The notes beneath the pieces were generated by a model, which did no database searches, had not been told where the DNA came from, and worked only from the letters and a program-made list of their open reading frames with translations. 64,000 nt of DNA. Origin: Allantophomopsis cytisporea. Its lineage: Eukaryota > Ascomycota > Leotiomycetes > Phacidiales > Phacidiaceae. Below, in pieces: positions 23,404-36,140 of this stretch. The position numbers and the translations under genes are program-made. The first letter of the stretch is position 1. Every line of letters begins with the position of its first letter. The DNA lies in NCBI GenBank assembly GCA_024752435.1, contig CP103025.1:372001-436000 (forward strand). Direction: 5' to 3'.

Positions 23404-24940
23404 ATGGTAGGTAATCTATTTCTCCTACAATAATAGTTGCTGATAAGATACTTAGACACAAATCCATGTTGGACTCTGTGGAGCAGGTATTGGTGGTCTT
23501 GCCGCAGCCATAGCGTTATGCCGTGCTGGTGTCAAAGTCACTGTACTCGAAGCAGCACTTGAACTCGGGGAGATAGGTGCTGGTATTCAGATGACACCCA
23601 ACGTATCTCGTCTTCTTATCGAGTGGGGGGTGGCGGATGTGATTGGAGACAATCTTGTTGAGTTCGAGGAACTAAACATAAGGACCAGGGACGGCACAAA
23701 AGTCGGATATACGAGGATGATACCAGTCTTTCGAAGGGATTTGGGGTATCCGTAAGTTGGTTGATGGTTGAATACTTGTGTAGCCTGCTAATTTTAGCAG
23801 ATGGTGGGTTGTTCATCGAGCGCATTTGCACGAAGGTCTCGTCAAAATTGCAAGAAAAGAGGGAGCAAATCTCATCATTAACTCACGTGTCCAGACGATA
23901 GATTATAGCAGCCATAAAAAGGTCACTGTGACCACGGTTTCTGGAAAGAAACACACTTTTGATCTCCTTGTTGGCTCAGATGGCTTAAGATCCGTCGTGA
24001 GGGAAGCCATCTTGCCAGATGTCCAACCGCATCCGCCAACCGCAAATTGTGCTTATAGGGCCATAGTGCCTTACGAACAGATACGGCAAGATCCTATCAC
24101 AAGAGAGCTTATTGGAAAGCTGACGATGGAGGTGTGGATGTCTGATAAGTCATATATTATCACGTATCCCATTTCCGCTGGTAAAGATTTAAACTTGGTT
24201 CTCTCTCACCATCGGGAAACACCTATCAACAACGTCGAGGATGTAGACATAGAGGATTTGCGGAAGGAATATGCGAACTATGATCCGAGAATCAAACGCA
24301 TTGTCGATATGATTCCCGAGGCACAGAGATGGCCGCTGTTGGTCACAGGGCCTTTGAAAACATGGTCGTCGCCGCAGAAGAATGTAGTATTAATGGGCGA
24401 CGCTGCTCACTCGATGGGTAAGTGAAATCGACAAATGGCTTGAAATCTTATTAATACACTCAAGTCAACCACATGGCTCAAGGTGCAGCAACCTCCATGG
24501 AAGACGGTGCATTCCTAGGCCGCGTAATGGCTCAAGTCGTACAAGGAAGGTTATCAATCAAAGAGGCGATTGAGATATATGAGAAGAATCGGATGCCGAA
24601 AGCAGAATTCAAGCAGCAGGTATCTTTTATCAACGGCGTTATTTGGCATCTGAAGGACGGAGAAGCGCAACGAGCTCGCGATAAAGCCATGAAGATGGAG
24701 TTGGAGGGAAAGCCATTCATGCGAAGTCCAAACCTTTACGGCGATCCGACGACAGTTCTATCGGTGTATGCATACGATGCTGAGAAACATGCAGACACTG
24801 CTGTCTACGAGTACCTTAAGCATAGAAATCCGGCGGACTCCAGCAATGAAACAACTGAGTTCATTGCTGATACATATTTGAATTGGTTCTTGCCAAAAAA
24901 ATATGATGGGCAGCAAACAAATATCGGTTCCAAGCTGTGA
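23404..24940 (+). CDS. FAD-dependent monooxygenase, salicylate hydroxylase type
   Basis: Four exons encode 463 residues: 23404-23406 (the ATG alone), 23456-23751, 23801-24417 and 24465-24940. The FAD/NAD-binding GAGIGG lies at residues 10-15. LLVGSDGLRSVVR (about 155-168) is the DG motif that contacts FAD and NAD(P)H, and GDAAHSM at about 299-305 is the FAD ribityl-binding GD motif, so all three signatures of class A aromatic hydroxylases are present. Relatives hydroxylate salicylate or similar aromatic acids, or act in secondary metabolism; the substrate here cannot be read from sequence. The three-base first exon is forced by phase and by an in-frame TAA just upstream. It lies downstream of the regulator on the same strand. 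Confidence 0.87.
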
Positions 24941-26014
24941 AGAGTCACTAGTTGTTTCCGAATGGATGATAAAATATCGTGAGCGTTAAGCACTTTGTAT
25001 CAGTTTCATGGACAGCTGAAATTGACATTTTTGATTGTGTAAGGTACCCTTCGAGTGATTTGTGACAATTGGATGAATGCGTGTTTATTCACATGTATAG
25101 ACATGCGCCCCCGAGCATTACTCTAAACAGAAACGCTGTGTAAAATCATGACTTTGTTGTTATTAGAAGGAATCGTTCAGGATCATTTTGGAGGAAATCA
25201 TCAGCTTCATGTTAGTCGAATTGGGCATAGTATTTCCCCAAAAAACCTCATAAAGTCTTACAAAAAGTACTATACAGATTGAAGTTGATTGCGACCTCAG
25301 CATAGCATTGGCAATAAACCATGCTCTAGTACTTAATCCCTCCATCGGTATTTTGATACCACACGGTATATCCTGCTCAAGGAGCATTTAGCCCTAACAG
25401 TGATAGGATCATTGTTTGTGAACATATAACATATAAACCAATACTTCATTGCAGCCTTACCTGGTCCAGTCAATTAATTTGATATAATTCGCCACTTCTT
25501 TGATTCAGGTCATATTAAAGAGTGCCATATTAAATGAACATCTGAGAAAAAAGCCCTCGCATATAAATAATGTGCTTAATTGCAGATGACTAAACAACAT
25601 GAATGGTATAAAAGCCTAGTGATAATTGAGCATGTAAGAATAAAAGTCTTAATTTCCGCGCGAGCTTCTCGAGGATCTTCTCGGAAGAGGCTTTGAAGAC
25701 TTGGGTAATGAGACTGACACTGGGTTGGCCGACGCATCGAGTACATTCCATGATTCCTCTTATAGCGAGAAACAATTCGCCTATCTCGTAATCCTTTACT
25801 CATATTGACTAACAATAGCTCTTTAGGCACTCTGATTGACTCTGAGAAAGTCAGGTACAGAGTACTTGAGAAATTCAAGACAAGGTCTTTTTGTTTTGTT
25901 TGTTTTGTTTTGTTTTGTTTTTTTTGAAGCGGAGCTGGCACTGATAAATTGCGAATTGCTCCAGACTGAAGAGTAGATCTATCATTATTCATGGACGTCA
26001 TTTTAATCATCGTC
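24941..26014. other. Convergent intergenic region
   Basis: The region lies between the 3' ends of the monooxygenase and the DUF7053 gene. It contains a TTTTG/TTTG repeat near 25888-25925 and otherwise AT-rich DNA with no supported gene. Confidence 0.5.
25888..25925 (+). repeat. TTTTG/TTTG simple repeat
   Basis: Irregular tandem copies of TTTTG and TTTG end in a run of T, in the 3' flank of the DUF7053 gene. This is ordinary low-complexity sequence. Confidence 0.85.
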
Positions 26015-26986
26015 TCACTCCAATTCAGCCATAAAACCCACAGAAGGACTATGTGACGGCAATTCCGCCATAGCCCCAGCTTCCTCTTCTTTCCGAGGCA
26101 CACTTGGACCCAGATATGAAGTCCTATGATTTGATGAAGGACTTCTCATTCCTGGAACAAGGGAACCAGGGATATTTGACATACGGTCATTTGACTGTCT
26201 CCTATTATTCGCAGCAGCTTCACTAGCAGCCAGATAGGCAGGGTCCATTCCCACCATGGGACTGACCATTGAACCACCAGAGACAGTCAAACGATGTTGA
26301 ACTGGATAAGATGTGTCCGAACTCATAGTATGGATGCTCCCTTCTTTATCTAGAGGCGAGTGTGGCTGACTCCCAGGCAATGTTCCTCTCCCATCCCCAG
26401 GGCTCAAAAACGGACTGGCCAACGGTTGCCCTAATGCCAACCTTTCGTTGTAGGTCTCGGTCTCCCGGATTTCGTTCTTGACCAACATCCTCTGCACCAG
26501 AACTGAATGTGCCTTCTTCAATTTCTTGATCACAAAAGCCGTGAGCATGAAATTGCATGTCATGTCCACATCTTCCCTGATGTATAGTCCTGTCCTTGGC
26601 GCACCTATACCAAGTTCCACTGGGAGCATAGGTTCTCCGGGTAAGGTCCCTCCAAGTGTCCACTTGCCCTTGATTTCCAGTCCTGCTGGTGCATATATAT
26701 GTGTTTGTAATCCATTCGGAAGATCATGGAACGCAGCAGTACTTTTCACTTTCGAAGATATGAGGGTTGTTCCTGGAAGGTATGATACTGAGTCAACGAT
26801 TTCGTACCATTTGCATTGCGACTCCTCGGGGGTTGCGTATTGAGGAGCTTTTATGAGATTTCGGCTGATAACCAAGGGATTGAGATCTATCATATCCAAA
26901 TGGTTATGTAGAGTCAATATCGCGGTTTCTCGGGATATGTTGCCTGGGAGGGGAGTGACCGTTGTGAATATTGATCGTTTGGACAT
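26015..26986 (-). CDS. DUF7053 family protein
   Basis: A single exon encodes 323 residues. The first ~170 residues match the fungal family I know as DUF7053: SKRSIFTTVTPLPGNISRE at the start, the central WYEIVDSVSYLPG, then GLQTHIYAPAGLEIKGKWTL and LYIREDVDMTCNFMLTAFV. The layout resembles a START/SRPBCC-like ligand-binding fold, but that is inference. The remaining ~150 residues are a disordered Ser/Pro/Asn-rich tail. Biochemical role is unknown, and no signal peptide or membrane segment is seen. The start is supported by the conserved N-terminal motif. Confidence 0.85.
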   Translation of the reverse strand: MSKRSIFTTVTPLPGNISRETAILTLHNHLDMIDLNPLVISRNLIKAPQYATPEESQCKWYEIVDSVSYLPGTTLISSKVKSTAAFHDLPNGLQTHIYAPAGLEIKGKWTLGGTLPGEPMLPVELGIGAPRTGLYIREDVDMTCNFMLTAFVIKKLKKAHSVLVQRMLVKNEIRETETYNERLALGQPLASPFLSPGDGRGTLPGSQPHSPLDKEGSIHTMSSDTSYPVQHRLTVSGGSMVSPMVGMDPAYLAASEAAANNRRQSNDRMSNIPGSLVPGMRSPSSNHRTSYLGPSVPRKEEEAGAMAELPSHSPSVGFMAELE

Positions 26987-29646
26987 TTTGATAGGTTCGA
27001 AGAAGCTGCAGCGGTTCCGTAAATGCGCAAAGACACCAACCGATCTTTTCGAGGGGATGATTTCTCAGTAGGGTGACTGGTATCTCAATGGAGAAGAGCT
27101 TGGAGCTATTCCACTGGTTGTGTATACAGTATGTCGATGAGAAGCAACGTTGGGATGAAGCATTGAGCTTTGAACGTATTGATGTGAGCTCTTTCTTATA
27201 ATATTAACGACTTCTTTCAGAAGTACATTTTGGTGAATGGGAGGTATGCGGAAGACAAAAGGGAGATGTCAATTAGAGTGGGTAAGTCATTGTTTGGGAT
27301 GAGAATTTGGTGTTGGTATGTACGTGATAAGTAGACCTGTTATTAGTATAGCCGCAGCCACCACAGACCGCAGCACAGCTCACTGATCAAGGTTCGACCT
27401 TACCGCTTTTATCGCACAACACGATGATCCTAGAGTCTAGTCATTACAAACCAATATTTCTCATACTCTTTCATCACCGACTTGTGTCACAATGGGGACC
27501 CCTCTCACCACAGTGCTAATGCATGGATAAGGGATAGAGATTGCGGAGAAGTAAAGTTTAAGTTAAGCAATGTAGGGATCGTTGGATAAGCTTCGTGATA
27601 CTGCATATGTATCCAGCTAGCTTTGGCCTTGTTGGTTCGCCTATGCAAACATGGATGTTATGCATAATACTTGTCTGCTTCGATCATAAGCTTACTAATA
27701 TCTTTAAAGTGTCTTCTTTTTACAACAATGAATATCGAGCACTTCGATGTGGTATATCTTCATTTATGAATAAATGCGTTTTCTAACGAAGACGCCTACA
27801 AAGTCTGTCCCAGACTACTTCCGCGCGGGCTGTGTATCAACCATGGTCTAACTTTTCTAACATATTCGGATCGAGATACGAAATACTGACACTTTCTCAC
27901 TACTCTGATGGATGATAGCTATAAAGGCCTGTTGACGTTGGTTTGCAGACCACTAATAGATGCTACTGTCGCTTTATAGAACCATAATCACCGCATCTGC
28001 TGTCACACTTTTTACATCGACACAAAAACAGGAAGAAGCCAATACCTCGTCCTTCATTCTTGCCATTGATAGACACCATGAATGAAAGAAGACGAACAAC
28101 GGACACAGGTATTCTTAGTTATCCACTCGCGACTTGATGTTCTTCCCTAGAACACGCTTAAAACTCCTTAGGGACCAGAAACGGAGACGAGCTGCTTATG
28201 TCACCAACATACTAGGTATCTCATAGACTTGCATACACTTACCTCTAAAAAGGGTCATTCCTCATCGTTCAGAAAACGACTAGTCGTCCTGTTTTCATCG
28301 CCATTCCTTTTCGCTCTTTTCCCCATCTGAAAGGTTCGTCGATAATGCCTCTCCACCCATCATAAGCAAGGACTACAGACCACGATGGTGTTGCATCGTG
28401 GATCGCGTTGGGATGGAATTTTATGTGTACAGAGTCCAAGAGGCCAGAGGGTAGAACTTAATGAGGGTGAAACCACGGAGAAATTCGGATTATAACACAA
28501 ATCCACCGTCTGATTTCATTTTGAATACATTGGATATCACCTTTTAACACAAGGGATGTCACTCGGGTCTTGTACTACTCTACTTCATAGAACCGAGGTA
28601 GATGGATAAATGATTATCGATGAAATTTATGGATGTGCTGGAAATCTTGCTCGAACAGCAGCTGATAACAATTTGCAATTTTTAACAACGGCATGCTAAC
28701 TTGTTGTCCTCCAGCTAATGGCACAATTCTGCTCCACCTAATTAACCATTGCTAGATTATGAGCACCAGTAGATGTTGGGACATTTATGTACAAAAATAT
28801 CCTAAAATATTAGGCAGTCTCAGCACTCAGCTGGCTCTGACGACTGTACGTGAAGATATGGATGCTGAATTCTTCACTAACATAGCTTAGGAAGTGTCAC
28901 ACACAGCATATCACTGACATAGCCATCGTATGTATCGACCGGTACGCGCCGAAAACGCATCTCTTTTTGCAGAGTAGCTGATAGCTGTCCAACAGCGTAG
29001 AAGTTCCACAGGATATAGCCGCTTGAGACAAGAGTCTGGTGTAACATGCTACAAGAAATGTACATCAACGCCTATAGTTCTAAGAGATCATCAGTAGTCT
29101 GTCACATCCGAAGTCCAGGCCCATCAAGTACAAATCAAGTCAAGCACGCAAGATTCCTCACCTCCTACAACACACCTCACAATAAAGACGCTCAAGTTGG
29201 TGAATGGGCCCTTCAGTACCAATCGGATTGGAATAATATACAAATAGACATACTACTCCTCCATCCCTCTCTCCACCTCCACCTCCACTCCCATCACCCG
29301 CACCCCACCAACCCAAAAAAAACCCATCTAGTAATGATACAAGCGCCGCGCTCCAACCGAAACCATTAAAGAAAGTGATGCCCAACGCTGCAGTTTTCGC
29401 GCGGGGTCCCGTTCAGTTCCCGTCACTGCTCCCGCTCCTGCCCAAAAATGCCCTGTCTATATGCCGTCTATTTCCAATTTTTGCTGTGTGCCAATTGCCG
29501 TTCGAGCCCATTCGTTATTTTATATACGCGGTGTAAGGTATGAGGTGTGAGGTATGATGTATGATAAGGAGGTGAAGAGGCGAGAAAGATCGTAGAAGAG
29601 AGGTAGAAGTATGCGGAGATACGTATCGAAATCGGCGAGTCCGCAT
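26987..29646. other. 2.7 kb intergenic stretch, no supported gene
   Basis: This region contains the DUF7053 promoter and the MFS transporter 3' flank. Short frames are not convincing. Around 29258-29310 there is a plus-strand C-rich run of CTCC/CACC units, and at 29535-29575 degenerate GAGGTATGA/GTGTGAGG units. No tRNA or transposon is seen. Confidence 0.5.
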
Positions 29647-31392
29647 CTAGAATTTCTGATGGAACTTGCTCCTCGCAATCTTACTCCTCAATCTCTTTCC
29701 GAAGATATACATCGGGAATGCCATGGCGCTAAGCGCGAGATTGATGATAGCCACGCCAATGAAGAGCGTCTGCGGGCCAAGCTTCACAAACAACCCGTTC
29801 ACAAACTCACTCATGCCAAGACTGATAACTGCCTTGACGAAGTTCATCGTGACGAAAGCCTGTGCAGCGTGCGTGGGATGGCAATCCATGACGTATGTGA
29901 ATGTTGCAGAAGTCGCAAATGGAACGGCGAAAGTCTGGACGCCGAGGAAAGCGACGGGGACGAAGATTGGCAGGCCTGAAGCAACAGAGACGCCGAAGCC
30001 GACGTAGGCGACGGAAGAGAGGGATGCGGCTACGATCATGAGCACGAGACGGAATTCGGGCTCGTATATCATGTTGTTACGGCGCGACATGAAACCCACC
30101 ACAAAATCTGCGCAGTATCCGGCTGTGAGCGTGCCGCATAGGCCAACGGCGAAGAGAGGGAGGTTCGTGAGACCGATGGCGGATGTGGAGAGGTTGTAGG
30201 GCGCTGCGGAGAAGATGGCGTCTTGGAGAAGGGCGATGAGGGTTAGGCCTGCGCTATACGAAGAGTAGATGAAGGCGGCGAAGATGACGGCGGGGAAGGT
30301 GAATAGCGGGAGGGGCTTGAATGCTAGACTCCAGAAACGAGCATCAGAGACACGGCCCTGGAAGATGCGGCGCATTTTGGAGCGGGAGTTCTTCTCCTCG
30401 GGCAGCTCGATCTCGTAGACGCGCAGCGAGTTCTTGTCGAAGACGACAACTGATTCGGCAATGGGTGGGAACCATACTGTTTCTGGAACGAAGAGGTACA
30501 TGAGCGGGAGGACGCCGGCATAGATGAGAGCACAGAATCCGAAAGTGAATTTGAAGCCGAATGCTTGGATGATGAATGAGGCCACTAATTGGCCGAGCTT
30601 GACACCAGCCATGACGAAGAGCGACCAAATACTCAGGCGTTTACCACGTTCGTGCACAAAGAAGACTTCGGATACGGTGGCGGAGACGAGGGTTTCGAGG
30701 GGCGATGCTGCAAAACCTTGGATGACTCGCATGACAGACAATGAGACAAAATTCTTCGCAAAGAAACCCCATGCATTCGTTGCACACAGGATTGCTGTCG
30801 AGATGATAAATACTGGACGTTTTCCCCAACATGCTGCTGCGGCGGCGGTGAAGAAGGTTCCTGAACCGGTAGCCATTTGCATGAATCCTACCAGATCAGA
30901 TGAGATCTGATCTAGTGACACATTGAATTCTTGTGAGATCTCCTCAAAACCGGTAGTAATCATGGGACCGAGTCTAGAATACAATAAGCAAATCTCCTAT
31001 AAACATATATCACTCCGGTGCTGATGGACGACATACGCTACGGTTACACCGGCAGTGAATGCTAAAATCAGAATAATCGCATTCTTTTGACGATCTGACC
31101 TATCCTCAAGTCAGTATTTTCCGGTGAAGTTTTTCTCAGCATCGACGTACCAATTCAGAGGATCGTTTGGACTTTGACTTGGTTGGGGGACAAGAAGAAT
31201 GTCCCCTCTCTTTTTCGGCTCGATATAATCGTCATCTTCAAGATTTTCTAGCAGACTTAGTTGATATCCCACCCCATTCGAATCGATATAGACATACTGG
31301 CATCCGGCTTCACCTCTGTCAAGTCTGTGGTTCCTGGAACATCTGGATAGTTCGGATCTTGTAGAATACCCCACCCCATCTTCCTTCATCAA
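29647..31392 (-). CDS. Major facilitator superfamily transporter
   Basis: Three exons (31392-31151, 31099-31037, 30973-29647) encode 543 residues. A hydrophilic N-terminus of about 75 residues ends in the PNDPLNWS motif common before the first helix of fungal drug:H+ antiporter-like carriers. About twelve membrane segments follow with a long central loop. RVIQGFAASPLE is the MFS motif B region, and CWGKRPVFI after helix 2 is a variant of motif A. The short middle exon (63 nt) carries most of helix 1 and is needed to restore phase. It probably sits in the plasma membrane; substrate is unknown. It belongs to the accessory stretch that also holds an oxygenase, RTA1 and a regulator. Confidence 0.87.
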
Positions 31393-32800
31393 TATCGACT
31401 TTTCTTTGCCACCTCAACAGCGATTTATGTCAGAGTACCTTGGTATGGCACAGATTAAAATCTTCTTGCCTACAAGCCAGCTTGGGGTCGAAGAAGAAAG
31501 TCGAATACAGAATAAGGACACTAAAAAAAGAAAGGGTACAAAGAATGACGAGGGTATATGAGAGTGGAAGAGATAGCAAAGGAAATTCAAATCGTCTTTA
31601 GAGCTTGATGGCCAGCAACAGTAAAATGAAGCAGACGAAAAAGCAAAAAAGGTCGGTATGAACCGAAAGAGAATGAAGAGAAAGAGCACACACGGAGTTC
31701 GTGATGCAAAAGTGCATGTAGAGCAGTATATGGCCTGTGGATTCTGATAGCCGATCTAGCATGGCGCTCTAGCAGGCATGTCATTCCGGAGGGTACGAGC
31801 AGTGTCTGGACAGGGCTTATTGAAGCCCGTCTATCTATTTCGTTAGGGCAATGGTTGTCTGAGTGAGGGATATCGGAGTGGGGGGTTTCAGCAATCCTAT
31901 TGTATGGACCTCATGGTAACCCGGCACTTTCGGGCAGGCGTGTGAACAGTGTGGACATGGGATATGACAGATCTGTACACCATACACAACGGAAGAGGCT
32001 TTGGCCTTGCATGGCTATGAAGCCGCGTCGACTATCCCAGCACTGGTAGAGTGCAGTGGGAAGGGCCAGCATACCTAGTAAATAAACATGGTTGATATCA
32101 AGATGTTCTACAGAGTAGCAGATGTGCAGGGTGGACGTCAAGGGGATAGACGACACTAGTTATGGCACTGTCCAACAACGAGCCGCAGCTGATGTCACGG
32201 CTAATGCCAAAAATTCCAGTTGCATTTGGCTGGTTCAACAGAGGCATGGAAGCATGGAGCCGCAAGGCAATACGGCAGTGGGACTAAACATGGCGTCCTT
32301 CGGGGGGACGACGTTCTAGGATGGCTCAGATAATGGGAGCTATTCTTGACAATGTCTTTGCTATCCGAAGGCGGAAATGATATGGACGATCCGCACATCA
32401 AACTGCATAAAGATCGGATATTTCTGAGTGTAGTTGTGCGTGCGTAGTATGGATGTTGTCGCTATGGCAGTTTGTGACGGGCAAAGTCCAAGCTGTTTTT
32501 TTCAGATGCGACGTGCCAGTGTACGTACTGAAAGTACAAGTGAGAGATGTGAGTGACGACGAATGCTGTTGCTGAGGAGTTGGCAGAGATATCCGTGATC
32601 TTGAGTGGTTGAAAAGCCCGAGTAATAGGAGATCAAGACGTCTCACGTCTCAAGGAGCCCGAAAAGTAGTTTATCACCCGCAGTCGAGCGAATGGACATT
32701 GTCGTGAGCATGAACATGAGTATGCATGTTGTGGTAATCTGAATGTTCTGTGTATGAAGTATTGTGGATAAACCACCTGGTATACCCTGTCTAGTGTATC

Positions 32801-32854
32801 GAGGAGGAGGGGGAGGGGGAGGGGGAGGGGGGGGAGAAGGAGAAGGAGAAGGAG
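32801..32854 (+). repeat. G-rich purine tract
   Basis: GGA/GGGGGA units followed by GAAGGA units form a pure purine run, then a T run. It holds at least four runs of four or more G, so it is a G-quadruplex and triplex candidate. No gene is near enough to assign a role. Confidence 0.85.
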
Positions 32855-35553
32855 TTTTTTTTGCTGGGGCAGAGGAGAGAAGCGTGAGGATGAAAGGTCA
32901 GGTCAGGGGTGTAGAAGATTATTCGACGATGGTTAGTGGTGATCGTAGTCTCGCTTGCCATGTAAATTGGGCCTTGACGGAGTCCTGTCCGCGGTACTGG
33001 GATAAAGACATTTCCACTAAGACCGCTAATGAGTAGCCTTGCACATCAACGACCATCCCTTTCGCTCAATTTCGCAACGCCTCATGTTTGAGAGTCTCGA
33101 CAGCGCTCAATACAAGCAGCGATATACGCAATCACTTGTCACGACCAGTGGTAGTATCAAACAGCAATTGGCAATCGCAGTACCAAACAACTCAGTGAAT
33201 GACTGCTACTACTGTCTTGTGGAGACTCCGATCTGGAGTAAGTTAGAGTAGCATTCTCAGCTTCATACTTCACCTCTCGTAGTACGCACTACGTCCTCAG
33301 CTATCTTGATCTCGGAGAAGTAAATACAAAATGGCTTCCAGCGCATAGTGGTAACAGATACTCCGAGAACCCGAGCACTGTGTAGATTACTCTAGATTTC
33401 CAGATCAGAAGACTTGAAAGCCACCAATGGTAGATTTCATGTTACTACTTACGCCGCTGAACTGCAAATTAACTCTGGGCCATAAATAATTCTGTCGTGC
33501 AGACGACGTGAACTACCCCGGGCCTAGAAGCGTGTGACCATCTCTAAATAACGATTCACGACAACTCATTTGAATTCTATTGATCCCGTTGCAAATTCCC
33601 ATGCCAAATTCAGCTAATTAGAGACATGTCTGGTCCCTTGGAATGCTTCTGGCCTGGGACTAGCTTGATAACCAGGAGCAATAGCCGCGTAGTGTTGACA
33701 AGTATAATTTGACTACTTGACGACAGCTTACTCGTAGCAAAGGATGTAGAATTGGATGGCCACTAGTGAGAAAGAACAAGATACACAGAATGTTTTTCTT
33801 CATTTATTTCCATGGCACCGCATACTTCCGTCCACCGCCACGACGGGACGAAGCCGCGGTCCGTCCCAATGCGTCCAAAGCATATCTATACACCGTAGGT
33901 TTTCGAAGTCCGAGGTTTAAGCTTCGACAACAAGTAGCTTCTGGAGAGATTGGAGGTATGTTGTTATGTAAACGAAAGCGAGAACGAGAATGATAACGAA
34001 ATGAGATATTGGGGCATTAACATATTAGCTTTGGTGTTGGGCCCAATGCTTGAGAAAGACATTACCATAGCCAGCTCCACCGAGACCCCAGAATCCTCCA
34101 TGCCAGACGAAGTATAATGCCACGATTGGGTGAGGTGGTCAGCCCTTCGCGTGTCTCTCTCGACCCCAGATATCAATACAATAGTAATCAATATCAACAT
34201 CCATATCGAGGTTCGAGGTTCGAGCCCACCACACTCACAGTGAGATCACAGTGCGCCGGTCTCATCGCCCCAAACATTCCCACAACCTTCTCGATGGAAT
34301 GTCGTCGTGCAAGTCATCTCAACACTCAGACCTGTCTTCTTCACACATAACATAGCCCTCAGACTTTTCAAAGACAGCCATCATGTGTGTGAGTGTGACA
34401 GTCCCGCTACCGGTGATGCACTCCTACATATCTCGGAGCTTTTCCTGACCATACTGGCTGCATGCGAGAACCCTGCGCCAACGCTATGAAGTGCATTTCT
34501 GCAGGGCTGACCTGTCCAGGGCAGGAGTGCCGGTTATGGAGGGCTGCTATGCAGGCGGTCAAGTTACTGCGTACATGCGGGTGTTGAGAACTTGGCATGG
34601 CATTTATTTGTTTCGTAAATAGTGCCTGAAGACCGGATTCTTACGCTGCTGCAAGTCAGGATGTTTAAGATTTGTATTGATGTTTTTAAAGTGTGATGAC
34701 TTCGAAGGATTCTTCTGATTTGTTTTTTTAGTTGGCTATGTATTGAAAATTCGTGTTGAACTCGGGTGTGATAGAAATGTGATGAGATAGGTGTTACAAG
34801 TACATTTGGCAGCGCGTACAGTATGAGATGATGTGCCTGTGCCTCTCAGTATCTTGAGCATACTCAACTCAACGTCTGTCTTCATACATACACCAAAACA
34901 TCATACCTGGTCCTCCCACGCTCATCCGCATACGCTGCATAAAATATATGTACACTCGATGAGGTTGAAAGGCAGGTCTAGCGAGGTACTGAGAAGCGTA
35001 TGTATGAAATCTATCGAGTTGACTGACGTTGTGCAGAACAAAGGGCGAAAGGCGAGGGACATAAGGACAAGGGAGCCTCATAGCCTTGTAGCAGGGCATT
35101 AACTGTAAGAGGAGGGCGAAATGCTTGCTTGCATAACGACTGCGACTAAACAAATGTCTATTTTGCAGTAACAAAGTCATCACTGATCCACCTAGAATTC
35201 TCGAAAGCTACAAGCCAAAAACAGATATCGGGAATTGCTCAGGACTTAATCAGTTTGCAGCAATCCCTTCATTAATCCTTTAGACGTTACGCCGTTGCGG
35301 GTACTTTACATCCAACTGCCATATCCACACAACGGCTTTCACGTCACTCACTCAGCATTTAACTTTCTGCAACACCCTCGATATCTTCCGAGAAATAAGA
35401 GTTCTTTCTGCTTCGTTTTCTTGGATTCATTTCAAACCTTTCTGCCTCGTAGCCGCTCAGCAAAAGCCGCGTAAGTTATCACCAAAGCACGCGTCAGAGT
35501 TGGCTCTTGTGCCTCCAATTGGCGAACAGACCTCAACCACATAAGTTCCAAGC

Positions 35554-36140
35554 ATGGTACACAACACATCGTCCGAAATCCGTTTCATACGCCTCAACAC
35601 TCAAAGACGCCGACAAAAACTGCCCTCCGAGTGCCCAAATGCACAGTATTGCAATTACATATCATATGTCAGTCATGCACATCCCAAACAACTCTCCCTA
35701 ACCTCAGACGGCTCGGAGAATCGGCCTTTCTTCCCTACACAACCCAGCATCTCGCCCATGCTATCGTCAACGGCGAGACAGTGGCAAAGAAAGCCTATCG
35801 TCTTCAACCCAGCCAAACTGAAGTTTTCGGGTCAGTAGGCGGGATGTCTGTGACCTTTGCGGCCGTTTCTGTCTGATCTCTCGTTGCCGTGCGGAAAACA
35901 GATATGAATAGGACCTCTCGCCTCACCTCGTCAACTGGGACGGCTTGGCGGACCCACTCTCTCACTCATTATTCACCCACTGCAAACGTCGGAATCATTA
36001 CCAGCAAAATTGTGTTATTGCAATCGGCGCTCATCGACCTGTTGCGAGACAATGAAGATGAGATAGATTACGGAATTCGGAGGAAAATTGATGCGAACAT
36101 GAGGTCACCAATTGGCTCTTCCTTGATTTCGAGTAGGTAA
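35554..36140 (+). CDS. Hypothetical two-exon protein (weak model)
   Basis: Joining 35554-35830 to 35902-36140 across a 71 nt GTCAGT..CAG intron gives an uninterrupted frame of 171 residues. The product is basic in its first half and has a helical stretch (KIVLLQSALIDLLRDNEDEID) in its second. I do not recognise any domain. Support is limited to phase-consistent splice sites and a C/T-rich leader upstream at about 35390-35470. Against it, other plus-strand frames are also open here and no homologue comes to mind, so it may be chance. Confidence 0.25.

Noticed and set aside
28078..28221. Arg-rich short frame (MNERRRTTDT) followed by GT-AG and an Arg-rich second exon
   Set aside because: It looked like the N-terminus of a zinc-cluster factor, but the phase that splices stops after 24 codons and no cysteine cluster follows.
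34205..34235. GGTTCGAGCCC matching a tRNA B box
   Set aside because: No matching T-stem, A box or acceptor stem was found around it, so it is a chance match.
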